64,000 bases of DNA. Source: Coniella vitis. Lineage: Eukaryota > Ascomycota > Sordariomycetes > Diaporthales > Schizoparmaceae. Every line of letters begins with the position of its first letter. The stretch's first letter is position 1. Under the pieces are notes generated by a model, which was given only the letters and a program-made list of their open reading frames with translations, made no database searches and was not told the origin of the DNA. The position numbers and the translations under genes are program-made. The stretch covers positions 1,798,001-1,862,000 of the forward strand of contig WUJK01000006.1 in the NCBI GenBank assembly GCA_011317545.1, read 5' to 3'. Below, piece after piece: positions 34,123-44,613 of this stretch.

Positions 34123-37100
34123 ATGAACGGAGCGGGAATCAAAATGCCCGCGCGGAGAATCCTGTCCTTTTCCAACCTGCTCGACTCCTTCAAGAGCTCG
34201 CGCCGCCCAGGCGATGATGAAGAGGACCACGAGCCATATTCGCGCATGAGGCACGCCACCGCCGACTTCACTGAGGCTGACGATGATGACGAGTCCAACG
34301 ACGGCCTTGGGGCCAACGAGGACCGCCCCAGGCGCGGCAACTCGGGCACCGTCCTGCCTCTGTTTTCCGAGTCCCATCTCGATTCGCTGCCCGTTTATAG
34401 CATCACACACGCCATCCGCATCATTGTGCAGACCCGCACTGAGACGACCCTAACGTGGGATCAGCTACGCTCCCCGCAAGTGTCTCAATTCCTCGTCAAG
34501 CCCATGCAAGTGCAAATCCGCCAGCAGCACTTTTCGAGAGCCACCATTTACGCTCTCATGGCCAATTGTTTGCAGTTCTCAAAGGAGGGTCAGCTGAATC
34601 CAGGAAACGCAGGCGCAAGCAGCACCAGGGCCAAGGTATGCGAATTGCTGGCCATTAAGCTGCTCAAGGAGTACTCGACGCGCGAACTCATTGACGCCCT
34701 CTCATACGACTTTTATCCCTTGCAAGGCCTGCCAGGCATGCAGACGCCTCTCACGCCCCGGGACGGAAAAGCAAAGCAGGCTGCCGCCCGAACCTCCACC
34801 CTGGAGGTGGCCATCCGTGCCTCGGCCAAACATTTCCTTGCACATCCGCTTGTCGTGCAACAACTGGAGGCTATCTGGAATGGCGCCATTAGCTTTTACT
34901 CTTCCGCCGACAATTTGCACCGGCACAGTACGCGCAGCAGCTCATCGCCTGCCAGTGCCAATAGCCCTACACGGCTCGCCAATGGCAACGAGCGAACACC
35001 GCTGCTCAACTTCCAGAAGGGGTTCGAACGAAATGGACAAGCCGTTGCACAGCCAGCACGACGGACAGTGACACTGTACGATCCACGCAACGCCTCCATG
35101 TTCAAGCTGTCGCGACTGCGGGTACCTCGATACAGGCAATTCTTTTCCACCTGCTCCCTCGCTATCCTCATAGGATTATTCTTGGCTGTCCTTATTGAGA
35201 GGTCGCACAGCATCACCAGCCTCGAACTGATCTTTTGGCTATGGAGTGCTGGTTTCATGCTCGATGAGCTCGTGGGCTTCACCGAACAGGGCTTTTCGCT
35301 TTACATCATGTCTTTCTGGAACGTCTTCGATTTGGGCATTCTCGTATTACTCATCATATACTACTGCATGCGCGTCTACACCGTTTTCCTAGTGGGCGCG
35401 CCAACCGAAGTCGACGCTTACGATATCCTGGCTGCCAATGCAGTGCTTTTACTGCCGCGCATCTTCTCTGTACTCGACCACTACCCTTACTTCTCGCAGA
35501 TAATTCTCGCAATGAAGATAATGAGCGTAGACTTGGTCGCAGTCTTTGTCTTGATCTTCATATCCTGCAGCGGATTCTTTGTGTTCTTCCTTGCCAACAC
35601 CAAATCCGATGCCGCTGAGGTGGCTTTCAAGATATTCCAGTTGTTGATGGGCTTCACGCCTGCTGCGTGGGACCCGTAAGTGTCTTGTTCACCCTTCTTA
35701 CCCAGCAATCCAAGATCGTGACTGATGTGCTATTTGCAGGTGGCCCGAATATTCATGGCTCGATCGGTCGCTGATGGTGCTTTTCCTTATCATTTGCCAC
35801 TTTGTCGTTGTGTACGTGCCCCAGAAAACAGCTGACTTTCTCGTACTCCCAACGAGAGCAACCAGCTCGATGCTAGCAATGCACTCCAGATTTTGGGCCA
35901 CAAACTGACTAGTCGCAACAGTACGGTCCTCATTACAGTGCTCACCAACTCGTTCATGTCCATCGCTTCCAATGCAAAGGAGGAGCACCAGTTAGTTGCT
36001 CCACGAACCCGCTACCCCCTTTTCTTTGTACTTGTGCTGAAATGATGCTCCTTTTAGGTTCCTCTTCGCCATCAACACTATTGCAATGGTCAAGGATCAA
36101 TCTTTGTTTTCTTATGTTGCTCCCGGTAACATTTTTGCGTGGGTTCTCATGCCGCTTCGGTATTGCATCCCTCTGCGCCACTTTGTGTGGCTCAATCGGA
36201 GCATCATCAAGATCACACACTTCCCACTGCTCCTAACTATCTACCTGTACGAGAAGCATGTCTTGGCCCCGTCAATGTATGAGCCGACTGATTTTGTCGA
36301 TAATCCTGGAATGGGCCGATCAAGAAGTATATCGATCAACCCTGTCGGTCGACCATCACTTTTTTCGCCCACAATACGCATTCGAGAAGAATCCGTGGCA
36401 GGCTTCCAGCAGGACCGAGCACTCGAAGAAGTCTTTCGCCGTACACCAGATTATGCATCGTTGCGGACGCAGAGGAAGAATGAGCGTAGGAAGGCACAGA
36501 ATGCTATCCGCAATTGGATGGATCAGAACGATGCGATACCCGAATCACCCAATCACCACGCAACAATCGACAGCCGAACACAACAGGATTGGGCGCGGAA
36601 GTTGAGTCTAGGTAGAGACGGACCCCCACGGCGGCGCCACATCTCAGGGGCTCGATCTGTTGCAAGCGACCCCGCGGATCTGGTCTCCAACAGCGGATTC
36701 ATGGAAGCGAGGGGTGGCTATTTCGACGAAGGTGCTAGGAGAGACCAGACTGACAACACCATACTCAAAGATCAGGATGCTGACGATGAATTGGTCACAA
36801 ATGATGATGATGAAGACGAAGTGACGGCACCCAGCCGACACAGCAACACCAGGTCTGTCGTAGATGAAGGGGAGGAGACTGAGGATTACTTTAGGACACC
36901 AATCGCGACACGTTTCAATGACCACCTCATGCCTACTTCTCTCAACAATTCCCAACGGTCATCTAACCACCAACAGCAGTCTCACACGGCCAAGCGGGTA
37001 GGCTTACATAACCGGACTCTCTCCACAAACACCATCCTCTATAACCCAGATGATCTTGGCTACCAGCTTCCTTCCGATGATGGAACCTCTCCTGGCGGAG

Positions 37101-37978
37101 CCCTAAGTCGCAGCCGCCCGCGGCATATTAGTAACCGACCAACGCCTATCGAGAATTCGGCGCAGCGGTCGCCGCGGCGTACAGCCTTCATCGAAAATGC
37201 CCGCGCTCGCCCAGGTATGCCGTCCCGCGATACCATCCATACGACAACCAGCATACATCGAATAGGCAACGGGTTGGTCATAGACGCAAATGGTCCACGT
37301 CGCGGAAAGCCTCGCCGCATGTCCTCATCCAGTTTGGTGGATGCTCAATCCGACTTGGCTGGAGTCGCAGACCACGATGCTTTCAACGGTGTGCCTTCTA
37401 GCTTCGCCACTCAGATGGCAATGGCTACAGGCATGCTTGCCTCGGGCGGGCAGCGGGCCAACGACCAGGCGCGGCGTGAGCGTGATAATGACCGCGACCG
37501 GCTGAGTCGCCTGGTCCTGGCGCGAATGAAGACGCTCGAGGAAGGCTTTGCCGACGTGGTTAAGGAGATGAGGGGCTTCCAAAGGTCCTCAGCCATGGCT
37601 TCGACGGCTCACAATTCCGCTAGTGAAGGAACTGGGCCGTTCAGCTGGCATGGCGAAGGAGAGGAGACAATGCAAGTCTTGACAAGCATTTACAACGGAA
37701 GAGCTTCTTTTGTTGGAACGGCGCCCAAGGCTGGCTCAAGCGGAAAGACGAGCGGTTCACGACCTACCAGTCGTAGAAGCACTGACAAGTCGAACCGCAA
37801 CAGTGTCATTCTGCGCTCGCCCCTAAGCTCCCAAGGCGGACGGCGCAAGGGCAAAGGGAAGCAGGTCGAAGTACAGAGAGGAGAGGCAGAACGCCATGAT
37901 GATGATGACTCAGACGAGCTCAGTTTCGGAAGAGGCGCAAGGCGTACCAATTTTACACGGAGAGGGAGCTCTGTTTGA
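34123..37978 (+). CDS. YVC1: YVC1-type vacuolar TRP cation channel, four exons
   Basis: Fungal TRP-like channel that releases vacuolar calcium. Exons are 34123..35675, 35740..35811, 35922..35990 and 36058..37978, 1204 residues in all. Every intron (64, 110 and 67 nt) is GT-AG and keeps frame across conserved membrane segments. N-terminal cytosolic part (about 1-340) contains the family's TWDQLRSPQ and VKPMQVQIRQ region. Hydrophobic segments lie between about residues 345 and 565 (LAILIGLFLAVLIE, FDLGILVLLIIYY, VFVLIFISCSGFFVFF). The pore-loop region IFQLLMGFTPAAWD is at the exon 1/2 junction, then the last span and the TNSFMSIA linker. The cytosolic tail is very long, about 620 residues, acidic and Ser/Arg-rich, with a probable coiled coil near the end (RLVLARMKTLEEGFADVV). 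An alternative in-frame ATG lies at 34144. Confidence 0.9.
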
Positions 37979-39070
37979 GCGGCAATGACTTGTGGCTAGG
38001 GCGACGATACGACGGTTTGTGTCTGCATACTTAAAGGCGTTTAGTGGGGTTTTTGTTTGGTATCTTTGCCTTTTTGTTTCTTGCGCGCATACAAATGATA
38101 TCACGGCACGGCAAAGGAAAGGAAGGAACATCGCTTGGCTCGCTTGCTGGGAACGGTCTCTACCTGCATGACCAGAGGTTGGCTTTGGTTCGTGGTTCGG
38201 TAGGATGGCTGGTCTGTCTCTTGGTCACGGCGCGAGGTGTTCATCTCTTTTCGAGGCCTAATTTGCTTTCGCATGCGTTATTAGCACTGCATAGCGCGCG
38301 TCCTTTGTAGATGCTTGTTGTATACGGCACTATCTTGTGGGCTCTTTGATTGTTTGCATGTCGCAGAGCCACTGCTGGGTGGCGGCGGAGGCAAGATCAA
38401 TGGGGCTAGAGAAGGATATAATATAGAGAGTCTAGACGGGCCCAAGGTATCGAGAGAGAACTGGTGCTGCTCAAACGATTGGTTGTCGACAGCTTCAGAA
38501 ATGCATGTGTTACACTGCCTGCACCAATCTGCATTTGCGAGCACTCAGCTCGGAGTAATTCTGCCATCAAAGAAGGCGCAATGATTCAGGATCTCTGACA
38601 AACGGCAGCTATCGCAGCTACTGAACAGCTTTTTATTGCTCGCCATGCTTGCTGGACCTTGGCTGGTATTCAAGTCTTTGCGGTATCGTCCTTGCACGTT
38701 TTTGAAGCTGGTTGAGACCAAGACAAGCAGACGGAAGAAAGTGTACGTTCTTAACGCTGTGCGGACTTGGTGCCCAGAAGTCATTCAATTCCCAGTCGTG
38801 CAAACGCTTGAGTTACTTGGTTGTTAGATTGCTGGTACAGATGACACTCTGTGATTGGATAGGTGTGGCAAAGCTTAAGAAGCGGTTATACTGCCTTTTG
38901 CTTTTTCAGCAATGTCATCTTCTTGAAAGCTATCTCTGCCTCGTTTGTATTTCTCTTGTTTCTTTGCTTGCTTTATCTTCTCGATCATGTCGGTCGTTTT
39001 GTATCGTCTTTTTTATTTTTTGCCAAATGGGCTTTCTTCGTTTTCTGTCGTGCCTTTCCTTAACACATGC
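37979..39070. other. Spacer between convergent channel and small-protein genes
   Basis: No gene supported. Contains the channel 3' UTR and the probable 3' UTR of the minus-strand small gene, with T-rich DNA near 38980-39020. Confidence 0.5.
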
Positions 39071-39390
39071 TTAAATCCCACCTCCACTTCTATCCACCGA
39101 GACGTAGTAATTCCCGTTGGAAGTGCGCTGCGCCATGTCGTTTTTCTGCAGAGCGCCGGCTTGGTATCTGATGCCGAGGGCTACGCCGACGGTTGTGAGC
39201 GAGAGGAGGACGAGGCCTGGGTGGCGGGCACTGTTTTTTTTTGTTTGTGTTCTTTTTAGGCCATTGTTTTTTGTCACGTTGAATTTGAGGTATGTAGAGG
39301 TGGGTGAGCTGTGGGAGTGGGAGGTTGAGACGGTGCAACTTACGCGAATGGGCGGATGGTGCTGCGGTGGGCTTGCTTGAGGGCGTTCAT
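39071..39390 (-). CDS. Small single-span membrane protein, 68 residues, two exons; function unknown
   Basis: Exons are 39390..39344 and 39230..39071. The 113-nt intron (39343-39231) has donor GTAAGT and acceptor CAG after an A-rich stretch. The product begins MNALKQAHRSTIRPFA, a basic amphipathic lead like a mitochondrial presequence, then a hydrophobic stretch (LVLLSLTTVGVALGI, about residues 22-36), then a polar C-terminus ending in SGGGI. The long uninterrupted frame starting in a (CAC)n run is misleading: the poly-His start lies upstream of the real ATG. The basic lead plus one span suggests the mitochondrial inner membrane, but I do not recognise the family. Confidence 0.62.
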
Positions 39391-40299
39391 TGTGGTGGTG
39401 GTGGTGGTGGTGGTGGTGATGGTTGGCCAAAAAGTAGGAGCGGTGAAGGGAGATGGGGAAGGAAAGCGTGTGTGTCGGCCTGTATTGGTATATATAATTG
39501 ATAGAAGAATTGGGTCCAATAAATGCAATTATGGCTTTGGGGGCTTTGGTATACCACCAATTGATATCGAGGAGCTTATAAGATCAAAAGCAAATAGTCT
39601 GCTATTTTGAAAATGCGGAGACGGGAAAGAAGGGACCGCAACAATGAGGTTGATGAAGCGAGTAGTATTTATACATTGTTATACTGCCCAAGCTCGGGTC
39701 TCAGGTGATCTTCCCACGCCAGCTTCCATTGGAGTGAGGTGTTTGGGAGGGGGGAGGAAGAGCTCGGAAACGGCATTGGGAAGGCAAATAAGGTTTGGCT
39801 CTGGCGGTAAGGAAGGGGCCGAATACTGTCTTCCTAGTGGTAGAACAGGTGTATAGTGGCTGGGTGTACCTATGTACTAGGTCGATCTCTCGTCCCACCG
39901 TCATATCATTCCGGTGGAGTGGCTTGTGTGCTGTTTGTGGATTGGGGTTGTGTATAGTACAGTACTATGTACCTAGGTACTTGCATTATGCGGGGAAAGC
40001 CACTGGGGGGAAGGGACTGGGGGTCAGCGATTTCAATTCGCTTACATCGGGGATATGCTCACTGGGGAGTAGGCTCTGATTCTCTTTTTTCTAGCAGAGA
40101 GAAACCCAGTTTTGTTTTATATGTGGATATTGAACATGCATCTATTTTACAATTGATATATGTGAAGTAAATCCCGCATTAGCACACTATGGGCAGTATA
40201 ATGCATCTCATAGAAAGAGAAAGAGAAAACCAATTTGTAGTGTCTTGCACTAACGAGCACCTTCGCTTTGCTACGGTTCGTGCCGACGGCACGGCAAAG
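39391..40299. other. Promoter side of the small gene, up to the AT-rich boundary
   Basis: Starts with a (TGG)n tract (39393-39418), which lies in the leader of the small gene. One octamer copy lies at 39964-39971 beside CCTAGG. An inverted-repeat hairpin (40266-40299: arms CTTTGC/GCAAAG outside CGTGCCG/CGGCACG) sits exactly at the edge of the AT-rich block. No gene seen. Confidence 0.55.
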
Positions 40300-41828
40300 A
40301 GAATATAAGAATATTTTTAATAATAAAATTTATTCTTTATAGCTTTTAGAAAAACTAAGAATAAGATTATATTAATATATTCTATTATTATATTAAAGAA
40401 AATTTAAAACTTAAATTTAATATATTTAAGATATTTATATATAAAACTAAATTTTAAAATATTATAAATTATATTATTATTAATTAGATTAATAATAATA
40501 CTTTTCTATATATTTATTATTTAAATTATTTATTTCGTTTATAAGTATATCTATATATATATATATATATATATATAGATTTTTATTTTATATTTATATT
40601 TAATAAGATATATTAAGTTTCTCTTTATATATAATATTATTTTATATATAAAAAGAAATTTAATATATAATTTTATAAGTTTTATTAATTTATAATATTA
40701 TTTCTTTATTTTATATCTTTTTATCTTTTTATCTTTTTTTTTCTTTTTTTTCTTTATCTCTTTATCTTTTTATCTCTTTATATTTTATTTTTTTATTCTT
40801 TATTCTTTTATTCTTTTATTCTTTTATTCTTTTATTCTTTTATTCTTTTATTCTTTTATTCTTTTATTCTTTTATTCTTTTATTCTTTATATCTTTATAT
40901 CTTTATATTTTTATATCTTTATATCTTTATATCTTTATATTTTTATATTATTATATTTTTATTTAATTATATATTCTTTTATTTATTTAATTTTCTATTT
41001 AATAAGTTATATTTTTTAATTAAATAATTAATTTATATATTTATATCTTAATTACTTTTTCCGATATTATATTTCTTAATTTATATAGTTAGCTATTATA
41101 CGATTTATCTTTAAATTTATTAAATTATTAAATTATTTATTTATATATTTAATTTATTATTTACTTTTATATTCTTTTATTTATAAATTTATTTATTTAT
41201 TTATTTCTTAATTTATTTAATTTTTAATTTATCTATTTTACGATTTATTTATTTCTTAATTTCTTAAATTATTTATTTCTCGATATATTAATTATTTTAT
41301 TAATTTATAATTTTAATAACGGTTTTATATATTTATTTATATATCTTTTAATTTATTTATAATTTATTTTAATTATTAATATCTTTCTTTTATATTTTAA
41401 TTATTAATCTTTTTATTTATTTATTTTAGTATTTATTAAGTTATATAATTATTATAATAATATTAAATAATATTTAATCTTAAGAGTAATAATATAAATA
41501 ATATATATTATAAAGCTTAATTATAAATATTATAAATATAACTTAAGCTATTTTAATCTTTATAATATATATATTATATAATTATAATCTTTTCTTAATA
41601 TAATATTTTTTAATATATAATAATATTAATAAATAGTTTTTAATAAGTAAACTTCTAATATATCCTTTAAAATCTCTCTTTATTTACTTATTTCTTTCTT
41701 TTTAAATATATTTACTTATTTATTTATTAATTTATTTATTTCTTAATTATTTAATTTCTTTATTTATTTTAATTTTTCATTTTTTAATTTTTTTATTTAT
41801 TTATTTATTTATCTATCTATTTATCTAT

Positions 41829-41879
<51 letters not shown>

Positions 41880-42140
41880 TCTATTTATCTATTTATCTAT
41901 TTACTTATTTATCTATTTATCTATTTATCTATTTATCTATTTATCTATTTATCTATTTATCTATTTATCTATTTATCTATTTATCTATTTATCTATTTAT
42001 CTATTTATCTATTTATTTATTTATCTATTTATCTATTTATCTATTTATCTATTTATCTATTTATCTATTTATCTATTTATCTATTTATCTATTTATCTAT
42101 TTATCTATTTATCTATTTATCTATTTATCTATTTATCTAT

Positions 42141-42203
<63 letters not shown>

Positions 42204-43659
42204 TCTATTTAACTCTTTATTATATAAATAATAATATAATATTATATTTAATATTTAAAATAATAATAATAAGGTATATATATTATAAAGTTTAATTATA
42301 AATATAATATATTATTATAAGTTAAATAAGTATTTAATTATTAGGTGTCACAGGCCCACGGGTAAATGCACGGCTTCGGCACACCAGGGCACGAAGCCTT
42401 AGTCAGCATATTCCCTTCTCGTCTGGAGACTGGCACTACATAAGCGCCAAACAGGAGCGTCTCCGAAGCAGCTCACGAGCCGCACAAAAGACCATCGACA
42501 AGAGGACCCGCATCGACGGTGGACCCATGGAAAACTCTGTCTACGGGTGGATCCTAAACGTGAGAGCTACTTAAGAGCAGCTCTCGCGCCGCTATATAGA
42601 TACTATTCTTTCTTCTCTCCTTAAGTTAGTTAATAATAGAAATTGGGATCGAAACTGCGAACGCTCTCTCGATGCCCGTTCACATTAGGATTTAATTATA
42701 TAAATATAAACCGATATATATATATTTAGAAGATATTTATATATAATCTTTTTATTATTAAACTTTTAATCTTTTATTTAATTAATTATAATATATTAAC
42801 TCTTATATTTTAAGCTCTTATATATATATTCTTTATATTTAATTAAATTCTTTATTAATAAAAAGTTTATTACTTTATTATTATACTTTAAAATAACTTA
42901 TAAATATCTTTTATATTATTATATTTATTTAATATTCTTCTATTTTTACTTTATTATTATAATAGTTCTTTATTTCTTATTATTCTTTACTTTAAAGCTA
43001 TTTAAAAGCTATAATAAATTTTATACCTAATATATTAATATATCTAATAAATTCTATTAATATAATACTTATTTAAATAACGATTTCTTTTAAAGTTAAT
43101 TTATTTATAATATTATTTCTTATAGTATTTAGATAAAATAATTTATTATATATATAAAATAGGTTTTAAATAAAAAAATTATAGCTAATTAGTATAATAT
43201 AATTAGCTAAGTTTAAAAGCTTAATTTATAAGCTTTAAATATTTTTAGTATTAATATATATTTATAGTTTCTTTATATTATATTATAATATAATTTATAT
43301 TTATACCTTTCTTTTCTTATAATATATTATAATAATAAATAATACTTTTATAAGCTTTATTTATAGGTTAAATTCTATAATATATATTATATATAATATT
43401 TTATATCTTTATTCTTTAGTTTTTATTTTTTATTTTTTTATTTTTTTATTTTTTTATTTTTTTATTCTTTTATTCTTTTATTCTTTTATTCTTTTATATA
43501 AAGCTTATATAATAATACTAAGCTATACTTAACTTTTAAAGTAATAATAATAAATATTATATATTATAAAGCTAAATTATATATTATATAGATATAATTT
43601 AAATTATATTAATCTCGATAATATATATATAATATATTTATAACTTTCTCTTTATTTCT

Positions 43660-43722
<63 letters not shown>

Positions 43723-43728
43723 TTTTTT
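40300..43728. repeat. RIP-like AT-rich block with long simple repeats
   Basis: About 3.1 kb (LTR excluded) of DNA with very few G or C. CA and TG dinucleotides are almost absent, while CT and AG persist, which is the mark left by repeat-induced point mutation of CpA. Embedded arrays include CTTTTATT units (about 40797-40890), CTATTTAT units (about 41800-42210) and TTTA units (about 43655-43725). No coding frame survives, so the original repeat family is not identifiable. Confidence 0.8.
42346..42684. mobile_element. Solo LTR, 339 bp, with 5-bp target duplication
   Basis: A block of ordinary base composition inside the AT-rich region. It begins TGTCACAGG and ends GTTCACA, giving TGT...ACA termini. 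It is flanked on both sides by TTAGG (42341-42345 and 42685-42689), the 5-bp duplication expected of retrotransposon integrase. It contains a TATATAGAT box near 42592 suitable for an LTR promoter. No internal retrotransposon genes or second LTR are nearby, so it is a solo LTR left by recombination. Superfamily (Copia or Gypsy) cannot be told. Confidence 0.85.
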
Positions 43729-43908
43729 AGAAAGGTAGCGAGAAAAGTAAGTAAAAGGGTAGGTATAAGGGTAGCTAGAAGGGTAGCTAGAAGAGTAGCT
43801 AGAAGGGTAGCTTAGAAAGGTAGCTTAGAAAGGTAGCTTAGAAAGGTAGCTTGGAAAGGTGGCTTGGAAAGGTGGCTTGGAAAGGTGGCTTAGAAAGGTG
43901 GCCCAGAA
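43729..43908. repeat. Minisatellite of 12-13-bp GGTAGCTTAGAAA-like units
   Basis: About a dozen variant units; early ones read GGTAGCTAGAA, later ones GGTAGCTTAGAAA and GGTGGCTTGGAAA, drifting steadily along the array. It marks the right edge of the AT-rich block and has an abrupt composition change. Confidence 0.85.
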
Positions 43909-44613
43909 ACATACTAACAGTTAAGTATATATAAATGTTACAATTTACAGCTAATATAGGTGGCGCTATTAACAATTAGTTAGGGCTGCTGCAGGTTTTG
44001 CGGGCCGTTTTGGTTGCATGCACTAACGCCTTGACCGGACTTTGTGGATACTGAGCTGTAGTATATAGATTAGGAGTATCTAGAAGTGCAATGGGTTGAA
44101 TACTCGGACCCCACTAAAAGCACCTTCCCCGGATGACATGATCCACTCAACACGGCAACATAGTGTACATAGTACATCTGATGCATCATCCTTTGAGCAT
44201 GTCTGGATTGATTCATACATAGTATACCCTGGCTAAAGGCTGCTGCCTGAACAGGGTTGGTCACATTCTCTTGTTAGCTGGCTACTCGAGTACAAGAACA
44301 CGCAAGGCTCCTGATACGTCAATCTCGCACGCCATGACTGCAGTGTTCTTTTACGGCAAGTACCAGCCAGCTGTCAGCCTCGGGGAAACACTGGAGCCTT
44401 GTCAACACTGCTGCGGGGGTGGCTCAAAAACGAGGCTCTGCGGCAAGCAGACGGCATCGAGAGCCTTCTGAGAGGGCCGCGGCATCTTGTTATGCCTCCT
44501 GCATCTTTTTGCTCATCCAAAAGCCAGCAAGCATATCTCACCTCCTTTTGCGCCTTTTCTAGACACACTCTGGCTCCTCATCTTCACCCCAGCCGCTCCT
44601 GAAACCGCACAAT
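43909..44613. other. Spacer upstream of the 834-residue gene
   Basis: Ordinary composition, no gene seen; octamer copies at 44167-44174 and 44217-44224. Probably holds the promoter of the next gene. Confidence 0.5.

Noticed and set aside
39071..39430. 119-codon minus-strand frame starting with poly-His
   Set aside because: The His run is a (CAC)n leader repeat and the middle is intron; the spliced 68-residue product explains the coding parts better.
42700..43650. Remnant retrotransposon genes beside the solo LTR
   Set aside because: No frame or motif is recognisable in the AT-rich DNA, and the LTR's target duplication shows it is a separate solo insertion.
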